A DNA stretch of 64,000 bases from Nitrosomonas sp. JL21 (GTDB lineage: Bacteria; Pseudomonadota; Gammaproteobacteria; Burkholderiales; Nitrosomonadaceae), in the NCBI RefSeq assembly GCF_009833095.1, contig NZ_QRCB01000015.1:54616-118615 (forward strand), given 5' to 3'. A program made the position numbers and the translations under genes. Shown here in pieces: positions 36,349 to 46,203 of this stretch (position 1 is its first letter; the number at the start of each line of letters is the position of its first letter). The notes beneath the pieces were generated by a model. That model was not told the origin of the DNA. It was given only the letters and a program-made list of their open reading frames with translations, and searched no databases.

Positions 36349-37025
36349 CTATTCAATAACTAACCACTCAATCTCATCGACCAGCTCAATCCACACCGAA
36401 TTCTGTGGACAGCCAAGCTTATTCACCGCTTTTGCGCTATCAAAATGCATCTCGTGCCGAGCCAACCGGACACCTGTCAATGACGCTCTAGGAAAACGAT
36501 GCGTCACATAATCGGCTATAAATTCGGAAATAGCCCCTGTCATCAACGCAAGCCAATAAGGTATTGTCTTTTCGGCATCGCCAATTTTGAACGGCAATAA
36601 GGTCCAGGCATTTCTTTTAAGGTACGTTTCACGGTCGCATCAATCAATGGATCTGTACTGGCGCGTATTTGCGGATAAAACCGATTCGGTCGAAGTATAC
36701 ACTATAACTTCAATATCTTGCTGCTTTGCCACTTCAGCGAAAACTGTTTGCGTTCCTTCAAAGTTTATCCGGTGAAAATCACTCTTATTCGAAGTCCATA
36801 AATTAGGATTGGCCGCCAGATGATAAATTCGCTGAACCCTTTGAGAGCCTTAAGAGCGATATCAGCATCACAAATTGAACCGCGCACAACTTCCACATTC
36901 GAGCTTAAAGGCACATCCGGTAATTCCAGAACCCTGACCGTGCCCCCTTTTTCCTGCAAGAATTTAACGACATACTCGTAACTAAAGAACGCCGGTTGCT
37001 GATGATATCTCAAGTTAAGTATTAG
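36349..37025 (-). pseudogene. Decayed NAD-dependent sugar epimerase (HpnA-like)
   Basis: Fragments of one extended short-chain dehydrogenase can be read in order only by changing frame. An SATGVL remnant is followed by VVKFLQEKGGTVRVLELPD and VVRGSICDADIALKALKG. After a frame change come YHLAANPNLWTSNKSDFHRI and VIVYTSTESVLS. After another, TVKRTLKEMPGPYCRSK, then an internal gap, and finally GVRLARHEMHFDSAKAVNKL with the C-terminus. At least three frame changes and a large deletion remove the middle. The family is the sugar-epimerase type that accompanies hopanoid genes (HpnA); context supports this but the exact name is inferred. Confidence 0.8.
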
Positions 37026-37107
37026 AAATATTTCAGAAACAAAAAGAAATTCTTAGTTCAATCTGACTGACTCATGCTGCTGCATTATCGTTTATTAATG
37101 ATCTACC

Positions 37108-37716
37108 TCAACTTTCTCGTTCACCATGTACAATTTCTATAAGCTTTAATGCTTGCAGCTCCATCTCAAGCACGAAACCATCAACTTTTGCCCGGAAATG
37201 GCGGTAAAAAATCATACTCGGAATCGCCACAAGAATGCCAAACGCAGCATTATAGAGCGCTACTGAGATTCCATACGCCAGTTGAGTGGGATTACTACCG
37301 GTTGGAGAATTCGATCCAAAAATTTCTATCATTCCTACCAACGTCCCGAACAATCCCATCAACGGACTCAGGGCCGCAATCGTTCCCAGCGTTGTTAAAT
37401 AACGACTCAAGTCATACGCAACCAGGCGTCCCGATTCTTCAACCGACTCCTTCATCACCTCACGCGTACTTTTGATATTTTTGAGTCCAGCAGCAAGAAC
37501 TTTTCCTAATGGCGAATGCTGCTGCAAGCGCGCTATCATCTCAGGATTTGTTCCTGTTCTTTTATACTCATTCAATACTTTAGGTAATAACTCCTTGGGA
37601 GAGATGACGCTTAAACGCAATGTCCACATGCGTTCAACAATGATACCCATAGCGACAATCGATGCAATGATGATGGGCCAGATTGGCCAGCCGGCAGCTT
37701 GAATCAATGATAACAC
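37108..37716 (-). CDS. exbB: ExbB/TolQ/MotA-family proton channel protein
   Basis: This 202-residue inner-membrane protein with three helices has the ExbB pattern: IIASIVAMGIIVERMW at the start, LTTLGTIAALSPLMGLFGTLVGMIEIF and AYGISVALYNAAFGILVAIPSMIFYR. It would form, with an ExbD/TolR partner, a proton-driven motor for TonB or Tol. No ExbD/TolR gene follows; the next sequence downstream is the decayed epimerase. It must therefore use a partner from elsewhere, or be a remnant. Confidence 0.88.
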   Translation of the reverse strand: MLSLIQAAGWPIWPIIIASIVAMGIIVERMWTLRLSVISPKELLPKVLNEYKRTGTNPEMIARLQQHSPLGKVLAAGLKNIKSTREVMKESVEESGRLVAYDLSRYLTTLGTIAALSPLMGLFGTLVGMIEIFGSNSPTGSNPTQLAYGISVALYNAAFGILVAIPSMIFYRHFRAKVDGFVLEMELQALKLIEIVHGERES

Positions 37717-38081
37717 GCGATAATCTCCTCACTCTGACAATGGATCAAGGTATTATAGAATTGTGACCTATGCATTACTGACGTGCGTATTTTATAACTA
37801 AGCTATCAATTTCGCATGTAATGTATCTTGATCGTGGATTTTCAGCAACAAGGGAGCAATTTTTTCTATCCACAATTTCTGTGGACAAGTTTGTTAATAA
37901 ATTTAGAATTAACCCGGTAAGTTTGTAGATTCAAACAATTTTTTAAAGCTGATCATTTATTAATCTATCAATAAAGTTATTATAAAACAATTAATTAAAA
38001 TCCTTCCCGATGAATTTTACCACTGAGTGTAATCAAACCTGAGGTCAATCTCATCCGTGTGAATTACTTCGATCTAATGCA
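37717..38081. other. AT-rich divergent region between exbB and xseA
   Basis: This 365-base region must hold the promoters of both genes. An inverted pair TATCCACA (37867-37874) and TGTGGACA (37880-37887), each resembling a DnaA box, stands near its middle. No gene or RNA is evident. Confidence 0.45.
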
Positions 38082-39431
38082 ATGAATTTGCTTTCAGTCT
38101 TACCTAACATCATTCATAAAATACTCACTGTCAGCGAGTTAAATCATACTGCCAAGCAACTTCTGGAGCAGAACGTTCCGCTACTCTGGATACAAGGGGA
38201 AATTTCAAATCTGAAATGTTACCCATCGGGGCATTGGTACTTTTCTCTTAAAGATGCCGCGGCTCAAGTTCGCTGCGTCCTTTTTAGCCATAAGAATCAA
38301 TATATCGACTGGGAACCCAAAGATGGTATGCAAGTCGAGCTATTGGCGCTGGTGACCTTATATGAGCCACGCGGTGATTTTCAGCTCAATGTCGAAATTA
38401 TGCGTCGAGCTGGGTTGGGGCAATTATTTGAAACCTTTGAAAAGCTTAAATCGAAGCTGGAAAAAGCCGGCTTATTCAATCCGGCCAATAAAAAACCCAT
38501 CCCCGGCTTTCCCAAGCAAATTGGGGTGATTACGTCCCCCAATACCGCAGCCCTGCGGGACGTACTAGCGACATTAAAGCGACGTCAGCCATCACTACCC
38601 GTCATTATTTATCCAACATTGGTGCAGGGCAAATTATCGGCTGACAATATTGCCGATGCCATCCAACTCGCAAATATCCGGGCAGAATGCGATGTGCTGA
38701 TCATTTGTCGCGGTGGTGGAAGTATTGAAGATTTATGGGCTTTCAATGAAGAAACCGTTGCGTTGGCTATCGCAGCGAGTGCCATTCCCATCATTTGCGG
38801 AGTGGGTCATGAAACCGACTTTACGATCGCCGATTTTGTCGCGGATCTTCGTGCACCCACACCTACTGGCGCTGCTGAGCTCGTTAGCAGGGACTATCGA
38901 GACTTGGCCGATCACTTGTATCGATTGCATCAGCGCATCAATCGCTCTGTCTTGCATCGTATCGAGTTGAGCATGCAACAAGCCGATATTATGTCGCATC
39001 GTCTGATTTATCCTGGTGATCGAATTCGCCGACAATCTCTGCAGTTGAATTATTTAAATGACCGGCTGATGAAAAACTGGAGACATCAGATCGAAAAGAA
39101 CCACTGGAAGTTAATGGATTTCAACCGGCGTTTGATGGCTTCGAGTCTAGATATGATGAACCGGAGTTACGCTCACAATCAATTGAATGATCGTTTTCGC
39201 TTAATTATGTTCAGCTATCTCGAAAACCAGACTAACAAACTACGCTATTTGCATGCCCAACTTTCGCAGTTGAATCCTCAGTCAGTGCTGGCACGGGGAT
39301 ACAGCATCACCTTTTCCACTGAAAATGCAATCATTCGAGATAGCAAACAACTCCATCGCGGCGAGAGAATTCAGGTAAAATTCGCGCACGGCGCATGTGA
39401 AGCGGATATTACAAAACTTGATAAGTCTTAA
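38082..39431 (+). CDS. xseA: Exodeoxyribonuclease VII large subunit
   Basis: XseA is the catalytic subunit of the single-strand DNA exonuclease VII. The N-terminal OB-fold carries LWIQGEISNLKCYPSGHWYF, followed by LGQLFETFEKLKSKLEKAGLF, the nuclease segment with CRGGGSIEDLWAFNEE, and PIICGVGHETDFTIADFVAD. A coiled-coil C-terminal half ends with SVLARGYSI. Its 449 residues are normal. The small subunit xseB is not in the window. Confidence 0.96.
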   Translation: MNLLSVLPNIIHKILTVSELNHTAKQLLEQNVPLLWIQGEISNLKCYPSGHWYFSLKDAAAQVRCVLFSHKNQYIDWEPKDGMQVELLALVTLYEPRGDFQLNVEIMRRAGLGQLFETFEKLKSKLEKAGLFNPANKKPIPGFPKQIGVITSPNTAALRDVLATLKRRQPSLPVIIYPTLVQGKLSADNIADAIQLANIRAECDVLIICRGGGSIEDLWAFNEETVALAIAASAIPIICGVGHETDFTIADFVADLRAPTPTGAAELVSRDYRDLADHLYRLHQRINRSVLHRIELSMQQADIMSHRLIYPGDRIRRQSLQLNYLNDRLMKNWRHQIEKNHWKLMDFNRRLMASSLDMMNRSYAHNQLNDRFRLIMFSYLENQTNKLRYLHAQLSQLNPQSVLARGYSITFSTENAIIRDSKQLHRGERIQVKFAHGACEADITKLDKS

Positions 39432-39494
39432 CCAACCTGTATTCACTTAGCATTTTTCTGTTTATACAATAAAACCACAAGGACAAGATCGTCG

Positions 39495-39887
39495 ATGGCA
39501 AAAACTTTTTTAATACTGGGTGCATTCAACACCTTCTTATGCATTGCATTGGGGGCGTTTGGCGCTCATGGTTTAAAAAGCATGCTATCCACTGATATGA
39601 TTGCGGTATACCATACTGGAGTGCAATATCATTTTTATCATGCATTCGGGATCTTGGTCATAGGCCTGCTGCTGTTACATTTCCCCAAATCCCGCCTTTT
39701 ACCTATTTCTGGATGGTTTATGATGATTGGTATTATTTTATTCAGCTTCAGTCTTTACGCCTTAAGTTTGACTGGAACGCGCGGGTTTGGAATGATTACA
39801 CCCTTTGGCGGCGTTTCATTTCTCAGCGCGTGGGGGTTATTAATCTACACCCTCTGGAAAGAAAAGGTGATTTCGCCGCAGTCGTAG
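39495..39887 (+). CDS. DUF423 family membrane protein
   Basis: This small inner-membrane protein of 130 residues with four helices belongs to DUF423 (YgdD-like). The conserved start ILGAFNTFLCIALGAFGAHGLK and the VQYHFYHAFGILVIGLLLL segment are visible, as is ITPFGGVSFLSAWGLL near the end. The role is unknown. It is followed by a terminator-like hairpin. Confidence 0.9.
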   Translation: MAKTFLILGAFNTFLCIALGAFGAHGLKSMLSTDMIAVYHTGVQYHFYHAFGILVIGLLLLHFPKSRLLPISGWFMMIGIILFSFSLYALSLTGTRGFGMITPFGGVSFLSAWGLLIYTLWKEKVISPQS

Positions 39888-39917
39888 CGGTATCCCATAC
39901 TAGACTACCGCATTTTT
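39887..39917 (+). terminator. Rho-independent terminator after the DUF423 gene
   Basis: GCGGTA (39887-39892) pairs with TACCGC (39906-39911), followed by ATTTTT. The hairpin begins at the last base of the stop codon. The stem is short and the loop long (13), so confidence is moderate. Confidence 0.5.
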
Positions 39918-39992
39918 ATATGAATTCTTTTTATCACAAAACTTAGCAACAAACTAAATTATACGTAGGCAGAGCGAATGTTGAAGAAAACA

Positions 39993-40349
39993 TTATTTAT
40001 TTTTTCCTGCCATTTTGCGATGAGAAGCGGCCATTTCTTTATTACGTTCTACAGCTTTCATATATTTCCGCAATAACGCTTCATGATGAGAGTGAAAATC
40101 TTGACCTTCCCGCCCATAATATTCGCTATGCTCCTCATATTCTTGCAATAATTTTCTTTGTTCTTCAACTTTTGTATTCATTTCGTTAGCTTCTTTCTCA
40201 TACATTTCAGCCAATCCGATATGATCAAATTTAGTTTTAGCTTGAGCCTCAGCTTTATCCATATTGCCCAAATCTGCGCTAATCGGTGCACTTAAAGCTA
40301 AAAAAATAAAAGCGATCGATACCGAAATAAATATTTTTGCTTGCATCAT
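39993..40349 (-). CDS. Exported coiled-coil protein, hypothetical
   Basis: I do not recognise a named family. The product has 118 residues, with a signal peptide (KIFISVSIAFIFLALSAPISA, cleavage before DLGN). The helical mature part is rich in Glu, Lys and His: EMYEKEANEMNTKVEEQRKL, then HSEYYGREGQDFHSHHEALL. It looks like a small periplasmic coiled coil, possibly metal- or partner-binding through its His cluster. It converges with the DUF423 gene and is divergent from dsbB. Confidence 0.7.
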   Translation of the reverse strand: MMQAKIFISVSIAFIFLALSAPISADLGNMDKAEAQAKTKFDHIGLAEMYEKEANEMNTKVEEQRKLLQEYEEHSEYYGREGQDFHSHHEALLRKYMKAVERNKEMAASHRKMAGKNK

Positions 40350-40496
40350 AGTCTCCTGATTACTTCGTTAAAAAAAGATAGTGCTGTTATTATAAATATT
40401 CAGCCATCTGACGAATTCATCATAGCAAATTGTCTAAGAAATCCACAAACTATTTATGGATAAGCACTGCATGAATTAACTGATGAGATAAACACC

Positions 40497-40985
40497 ATGA
40501 GATTAATATATTTATTCATTCTGCTGAGCTGCATCGGTCTTCTAGGCTATGCGCAATATTTACAACAGGAGGAAGGATTGCTGCCTTGTCCTTTATGCGT
40601 AGCCCAACGAGTCGTTTATTGGTTATTAGGATTGACCGCATTGCTGGCGTTCATTCATAGCCCAGACATTTGGGGACGTCGGTTCTATGGCACATTGATG
40701 AGTGCCTTTGCGAGCGTAGGCGCAATCATCGCGACTCGGCACGCTTGGCTGATACGTTATCCGGAGTCCTTTGAATGTGGCATTAGTCCGGAAGAAGCCT
40801 TTCTGAATGCCTTACCTATCGCAGAGTGGTGGCCGGGAATGTTTGAGGCCAATGGTGATTGTGCCAGCATTGAGTGGAAATTTTTATCGCTTACAATCCC
40901 GGATTGGTCATTAATTGCTTTTATTAGCCTCGGCACTTTAGCGTTTTATACACTAGTCATAAAAAATAACGAGAAGACTTCTTAA
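40497..40985 (+). CDS. dsbB: Disulfide bond formation protein DsbB
   Basis: DsbB reoxidises periplasmic DsbA and passes electrons to quinone. The 162-residue four-helix protein has both active cysteine pairs: C31-P-L-C34 in the first periplasmic loop and C94/C122 in the second (FECGISPEE, NGDCASIEW). The conserved quinone-site R after the first pair (VAQRV) is present. It converges with xerD, 10 bases apart. Confidence 0.93.
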   Translation: MRLIYLFILLSCIGLLGYAQYLQQEEGLLPCPLCVAQRVVYWLLGLTALLAFIHSPDIWGRRFYGTLMSAFASVGAIIATRHAWLIRYPESFECGISPEEAFLNALPIAEWWPGMFEANGDCASIEWKFLSLTIPDWSLIAFISLGTLAFYTLVIKNNEKTS

Positions 40986-40995
40986 ATTCATGAAC

Positions 40996-41907
40996 TCATC
41001 CGCGGGGATGATGCTTGGCATGAAGCTGTTTCAATCGTTCGCGAGCAATATGGGTATAAATCTGCGTAGTCGAAATATCTGCATGCCCTAACAGCAGCTG
41101 CACAACCCGTAAATCGGCTCCGTGATTCAACAAGTGCGTAGCAAAAGCATGCCGCAACGTATGCGGTGAAAGTTGCTTACTGATACCGACAATCTGTGCG
41201 TAGCGTTTGATGAGATACCAGAATGCTTGACGCGTCATTGCAGCGCCGCGCGTCGTTACAAATATTGTATCAGTGACGATCCCATTCAAAAGAGCGGGGC
41301 GGGCTCCTTTAGTATACCGGTTCAGCCACGCGAGAGACTCTTCTCCTAATGGCGCAAGGCGTTCTTTCCTGCCTTTGCCCATTACTCGCAAGACCCCCAT
41401 ATCCATCCCTACCTGAGAGTACTTCAGATTGATCAACTCAGAAACGCGCAACCCACTGGCATATAATACTTCCAGCATGGCACGATCGCGCAATCCAAGC
41501 GGATGCTTGAGATCAGGAGCGCTCAGTAATAAATCAACCTCTTTTTCTGTCAAACTTTCAGGCAAACTACGCATCAGCTTGGGGGTCTCAATGTTGAGAC
41601 TGGGGTCGATGGTAATTTTTCCTTGCCGTAGTAAAAAACGATAAAATCGCTTTAAACTCGATAATTCACGGCTGGTGGTGCTGGCTTTGACCTTGTCAGA
41701 GACTCGGGACGCCAAAAATTCGAGCAAATCAGAGTGCGTCGCGTCCGTTAAAACTCGATCTTTCTGATTTCTCTTTTTTAACCATTCAGTAAATAGCCGC
41801 AAATCATTACGATAGCTGTCTAATGTATTGCGCGACAAGCCATCTTCCAACCATAATGCATCGGAAAATTCATCTAACAGATTCGCATCCAAATCAAGCA
41901 CTCTCAT
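40996..41907 (-). CDS. xerD: Tyrosine recombinase XerD
   Basis: XerD with XerC resolves chromosome dimers at dif. This 303-residue protein has the SAM-like N-terminal domain (LWLEDGLSRNTLDSYRNDL) and the catalytic arginine in ASGLRVSELINLK. The HTLRHAFATHLL box follows, then GHADISTTQIYTH with nucleophile Y284. The start overlaps the ogt 3' end by 14 bases. Assignment to XerD rather than XerC rests on overall similarity. Confidence 0.92.
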   Translation of the reverse strand: MRVLDLDANLLDEFSDALWLEDGLSRNTLDSYRNDLRLFTEWLKKRNQKDRVLTDATHSDLLEFLASRVSDKVKASTTSRELSSLKRFYRFLLRQGKITIDPSLNIETPKLMRSLPESLTEKEVDLLLSAPDLKHPLGLRDRAMLEVLYASGLRVSELINLKYSQVGMDMGVLRVMGKGRKERLAPLGEESLAWLNRYTKGARPALLNGIVTDTIFVTTRGAAMTRQAFWYLIKRYAQIVGISKQLSPHTLRHAFATHLLNHGADLRVVQLLLGHADISTTQIYTHIARERLKQLHAKHHPRG

Positions 41908-42397
41908 GGCGCAACAACCATCGTTTAATTTCTAAAGGATTTCCATCACTAGCATTCATGAAACCTCCTAATCCGCCACTTTTCGAAATGACTCGATGGC
42001 AGGGTATGATGATAGGAAGTCTATTTGCCCCACACGCTCGACCCACCGCTCTCGGAGCAGAATGTAACTGAGCGGCAATCTCAGCATAACTAATCGTGCA
42101 TCCACTAGAAACATTTTGAATAGCTTGCCACACTCGGCGTTGATGGGTAGTACCGCCAATATGCAAACTAAGGTCAAATTTGAATGTTGGCTCTACCAGA
42201 TAAGCTTGCAATTGCCGGCAGACTTCTTTTGCGAGATAACCTTGTGGCGCCATTGGCTGCACATCCAGCGGCAAATAATCAATATCAGTCAACCAGTCTT
42301 CCTCGATAATGATTCCTAATACCGCAAATGGTGTAATCAATTTTGCCTGATAATTTCTTACTGATCCATCTGATTGATTACTCTTTGATTTATTCAC
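41894..42397 (-). CDS. ogt: Methylated-DNA-protein cysteine methyltransferase
   Basis: This suicidal DNA-repair protein removes alkyl groups from O6-alkylguanine. The acceptor cysteine is C133 in the IIPCHRVISKSGGLGGF segment, preceded by the helix-turn-helix RAVGRACGANR. Its 167 residues match the Ogt form without the Ada N-domain. It overlaps the downstream xerD by 14 bases, indicating cotranscription. Confidence 0.93.
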   Translation of the reverse strand: MNKSKSNQSDGSVRNYQAKLITPFAVLGIIIEEDWLTDIDYLPLDVQPMAPQGYLAKEVCRQLQAYLVEPTFKFDLSLHIGGTTHQRRVWQAIQNVSSGCTISYAEIAAQLHSAPRAVGRACGANRLPIIIPCHRVISKSGGLGGFMNASDGNPLEIKRWLLRHESA

Positions 42398-42524
42398 TTT
42401 CGCTTACTCGACTGTCTACTCAGCATTGACATGCGAAACAAAAAGAAGTTTCAAGCTATCTCTGACTCTCCGCACCGCTGGATTTATATCGGAGCTTATT
42501 TTTTAAACTTGACGATTTTGTTAT

Positions 42525-44435
42525 TCAGGACTTCAGCATTAGCAATTCATTGAGTCTTTTTACGAATGCAGCCGGATCTTCTAACTGTCCTCCCTCAGCA
42601 AGTAAAGCTTGATCGAAAATAATATGACTCCAATCTTCGAAATTATTCATTTCGGTTTTTAATCTCTGCATCATAGGATGATAAGGATTAATTTCCAGAA
42701 TCGGTTTAGTATGAGTTATTTTTTGTCCTGCAGATTTCAACAACCGCTCGAGATTACCACCCATATCGAAGGTATCTGCGACCAAACAGGCAGGTGATTC
42801 TGTGAGTCGGAAGGTAATGCGCACATCCTTGACTTGCTCTTCAAGTACAGATTTCATCTTTTCGATCAATTCTTGATAGTCATTGATTTCTTTTTCACGC
42901 TGTTCTTTTTCTGCTTCATCCTCCAATCCTCCTAGATCAAGACCGCCTTTTGCTACAGATTGAAGTTGTTTGCCTTCAAATTCGGTAAGACTGCTCACGA
43001 GCCATTCATCAATGCGATCAGATAGCAACAATACCTCGATGCCTTTTTTACGGAAGACTTCCAAATGCGGGCTATTTTTAGCTGCCTTTAAGCTATCTGC
43101 CGTCACAAAGTAAATTTTGTTTTGCCCTTCCTTCATGCGTTGAACATATGTTTCTAATGAAACTTCAGGTTCATCGCCCTCACTGTAAGTCGTCACAAAG
43201 CGCAGCAATTTGGCGATTCGTTCTCGATTAGCATAATCTTCTCCTACGCCTTCTTTGAGTACCTGGCCAAACTCTCGATAAAAAATCTTGAACTTCTCAT
43301 TATTCTCGCCGTTTTCACCTTTCGTTAAATCCTCAATCAATCCGAGCACTTTTTTAACGACACCGCCGCGAATTGTGTCAATATCCTTCGATTCTTGCAG
43401 GATTTCACGGGATACATTTAAAGGTAAGTTATTCGAATCGATCACCCCGCGAATGAAGCGTAAATAGTTAGGCAACAGCTTTTCCGCATCATCCATGATG
43501 AAGACACGCTGCACATATAATTTAATGCCATGGCGGTGCTCGCGGTCGAACAAGTCAAAAGGCGCCCGCGCCGGGATATACAACAACTGAATGTATTCTT
43601 GCTTACCTTCAACGCGCGCATGCAAGTAAGCTAATGGAGGTTCGAAATCATGCGCGACATGCTTATAAAATTCGTGATACTGATCTTCGGTAATGTCGCT
43701 TTTGGAGCGTGCCCATAGCGCATTCGCTTGATTTATCGTTTCATCTTCATCTGTAATCTTGTTTTTATTGTCTTCTTGCATCCATTCTTCTTTTTTCATC
43801 ACGATGGGTAACGTGATGTGATCGGAATATTTGCGAATAATATTGCGTAGCCTCATTCCATTAAGAAACTCATCTTCATCATTGCGTAGATGCAAAATGA
43901 TTTCGGTGCCGCGAATTGGCTTCTCTATAGTCTCTAGACTGTATTCACCCTCACCTGTTGACTCCCAGCGCACGCCATGGTCACTTGTTAAACCAGCGCG
44001 TCGAGTGTTTAAAGTCACTTTATCTGCGATAATAAATGCTGAATAAAAGCCAACACCGAATTGACCGATTAAATGAGCATCTTTTGCTTGATCCCCTGTT
44101 AAAGAATCAAAAAATTCACGTGTCCCAGATTTAGCTATAGTACCAATATGATCAATGACTTCCTGCCTTGACATACCGATGCCATTATCAGAAATAGTAA
44201 TGGTACGCTCCTTATCATCATAACTTACTCGAATCTTAAGATCGGGGTCTGATTCGTATAAGGCTGAATCTGTCAAGCCCTCAAAACGAAGCTTGTCAGC
44301 AGCATCAGAAGCATTGGAAATAAGCTCACGCAGAAAAATTTCCTTATTGCTGTATAAAGAATGAATCATTAATTTTAACAACTGCTTAGCTTCAGTCTGG
44401 AAACTCAAGTGTTCTTTTGTTGTTTCAGTATGCAC
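42525..44435 (-). CDS. htpG: Chaperone HtpG (Hsp90)
   Basis: HtpG is the bacterial Hsp90, a dimeric ATP-driven chaperone. The GHKL ATPase site is shown by [17 protein letters not shown] and [20 protein letters not shown], and by [12 protein letters not shown]; the middle domain has [18 protein letters not shown]. It has 636 residues. The start is GTG, with AAGGAG six bases upstream. A sigma-32-type promoter lies 29-56 bases before it, so heat-shock control is likely. Confidence 0.97.
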   Translation of the reverse strand: MHTETTKEHLSFQTEAKQLLKLMIHSLYSNKEIFLRELISNASDAADKLRFEGLTDSALYESDPDLKIRVSYDDKERTITISDNGIGMSRQEVIDHIGTIAKSGTREFFDSLTGDQAKDAHLIGQFGVGFYSAFIIADKVTLNTRRAGLTSDHGVRWESTGEGEYSLETIEKPIRGTEIILHLRNDEDEFLNGMRLRNIIRKYSDHITLPIVMKKEEWMQEDNKNKITDEDETINQANALWARSKSDITEDQYHEFYKHVAHDFEPPLAYLHARVEGKQEYIQLLYIPARAPFDLFDREHRHGIKLYVQRVFIMDDAEKLLPNYLRFIRGVIDSNNLPLNVSREILQESKDIDTIRGGVVKKVLGLIEDLTKGENGENNEKFKIFYREFGQVLKEGVGEDYANRERIAKLLRFVTTYSEGDEPEVSLETYVQRMKEGQNKIYFVTADSLKAAKNSPHLEVFRKKGIEVLLLSDRIDEWLVSSLTEFEGKQLQSVAKGGLDLGGLEDEAEKEQREKEINDYQELIEKMKSVLEEQVKDVRITFRLTESPACLVADTFDMGGNLERLLKSAGQKITHTKPILEINPYHPMMQRLKTEMNNFEDWSHIIFDQALLAEGGQLEDPAAFVKRLNELLMLKS

Positions 44436-44463
44436 TTTTTACTCCTTAAAATTTTTGTTCTTT

Positions 44464-44491
44464 ATATGAGGTACTTCCAGAAAAATTCAAG
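44464..44491 (-). promoter_or_regulatory. Sigma-32 (heat-shock) promoter of htpG
   Basis: On the minus strand CTTGAAT (44485-44491) and CCTCATAT (44464-44471) are spaced by 13 bases. This matches the sigma-32 consensus CTTGAAA-N13-CCCCATnT except for single changes in each box. Placement directly before a heat-shock gene supports it. Confidence 0.8.
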
Positions 44492-44620
44492 TAAATTGAT
44501 CGGGATTCTCTCAATCGGCTGAATCCTTGAGGCTTCAATTACATTAAAAAATTGCGTCAAGCAAAAATGATTTAAAAGCTATTCACTGACTGCTTTGAAT
44601 GAGTCATTTCGAAAATGCTA

Positions 44621-44653
44621 ATAAAAAGAATACGCCTCATTGAATAATGAGGC
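44621..44653 (-). terminator. Rho-independent terminator of the nuo operon
   Basis: On the minus strand GCCTCATT and AATGAGGC (44634-44641 and 44646-44653) form a perfect eight-base stem with a four-base loop, followed by TATTCTTTTTATT. It lies 55 bases after the nuoN stop. Confidence 0.85.
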
Positions 44654-44707
44654 CTGGATAAAAATATGGTTTAAATGAGAAATTCGTTACGAAAGATTCT
44701 AAATGAA

Positions 44708-46153
44708 TTACATCGAATTTTGAATAGCGTACAGGCTAAGACCCATCAGTGCTTGAGGAAATATCCCCAGTGCAAGTACCGCAAAACCATTTGCACTCAA
44801 AAGAATCTTCGCATCGCTATTAGATACAATCGGTTCGTCAGTCTCAGGTTCATCAAAATACATCAATTTGATGATGCGTAGGTAATAAAAAGCACCAATC
44901 AATGAGAACAATACCGCCGCCACCGCTAATCCCACATAACCAGCATTCACTACCGCTTGAAGGACTGCAAATTTGGCGTAAAAACCAATCATTGGCGGAA
45001 TGCCTGTCAATGAAAGCATTAATATCAGAGTGATAAATGCATACCAAGCATTTCTTTTGCTCAGCCCTTTGAAATCATCAATATTTTCTGCTTCAAATCC
45101 GCTACGACACAGCATCATGATGACAGCAAAAGTTCCCAACGTCATCAGAACATAAGCAATCACATAGAATAATGCGGAACTGTAGCCATTTGAATCAGCA
45201 CTAATAAATCCCAACAGCAAGAAACCCATATGGGAAATTGTTGAATAGGCCAGCATACGCTTGATGTTTGACTGAGCAATGGCAGCAATATTACCTACTG
45301 CCATCGATAACACAGCCAGAATCACGAGCATGCCCTGCCAATCGGCAACCATTTCTCCCATTCCTTCCACCAATAATCGCATAACAAAGGCAAAGGCCGC
45401 CAGCTTAGGTGCAGATCCAATGAATAACGTTATCGCGGTAGGTGCGCCTTGATAGACATCAGGAGCCCACATATGAAATGGCGCAGCACTCAGCTTAAAA
45501 GCGATGCCGGCAACAATAAAGACCAATCCGACCACCAGCACTTCTTTGCTACTCGCTTCACTTTGGATGATTTGCGCAAGTTGAGAAACGTGTAATGTTC
45601 CAGTCGCACCATATACCATCGACATACCATATAACAAGAAACCTGAAGCTAGTGCTCCCAATACAAAAAACTTCATTGCTGCTTCGGTTGCAACCACCGA
45701 ATCTCGTTGCAGGGCTACCAGCGCATACATCGAAAGTGAAAGTAACTCAAGTCCTATATACAATGTCAAGAAATGACTGGATGAAATCATGACCATCATT
45801 CCTAAGGTTGCAAACAATATCAGACTGAAGAATTCGCCTTTCAACATTCCCCGATCACTGATATAAGCATGAGAATAGATCAATACTGCAGAAACAGTGC
45901 CGTATACCATCAGCTTAAGAATATCCGCCATCGCATCATCAACGAACATACCAGAAAATGTTTCACTGACTTCTGTAGAAAATGATAAGAAGGTAAGCAA
46001 CGCACAGCCCAATAATGTAATTTGTGTCAACAAATAGGCTACATAACGTCTGCCTTCTCCTGCGGACAGATCGGCCAGCATCACAATGCACACCATAATA
46101 AGCATGAAAATTTCGGAAGAAGCTGGTGCAAAATCAGGTGGTATAAAATTCAT
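44708..46153 (-). CDS. nuoN: NADH-quinone oxidoreductase subunit N
   Basis: NuoN is one of three antiporter-like proton-pumping subunits in the membrane arm of complex I. The 481-residue protein has about 14 helices with the conserved core ILLIYSHAY-like opening, [15 protein letters not shown] and the lysine-bearing [20 protein letters not shown], and [16 protein letters not shown]. It is the last gene of nuoA-N and is followed by a terminator. Confidence 0.96.
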   Translation of the reverse strand: MNFIPPDFAPASSEIFMLIMVCIVMLADLSAGEGRRYVAYLLTQITLLGCALLTFLSFSTEVSETFSGMFVDDAMADILKLMVYGTVSAVLIYSHAYISDRGMLKGEFFSLILFATLGMMVMISSSHFLTLYIGLELLSLSMYALVALQRDSVVATEAAMKFFVLGALASGFLLYGMSMVYGATGTLHVSQLAQIIQSEASSKEVLVVGLVFIVAGIAFKLSAAPFHMWAPDVYQGAPTAITLFIGSAPKLAAFAFVMRLLVEGMGEMVADWQGMLVILAVLSMAVGNIAAIAQSNIKRMLAYSTISHMGFLLLGFISADSNGYSSALFYVIAYVLMTLGTFAVIMMLCRSGFEAENIDDFKGLSKRNAWYAFITLILMLSLTGIPPMIGFYAKFAVLQAVVNAGYVGLAVAAVLFSLIGAFYYLRIIKLMYFDEPETDEPIVSNSDAKILLSANGFAVLALGIFPQALMGLSLYAIQNSM

Positions 46154-46203
46154 TACTTCTTAATCCTCGTCATCGGGGAAAAAATCATTCCAGAAAATTT
46201 TCA

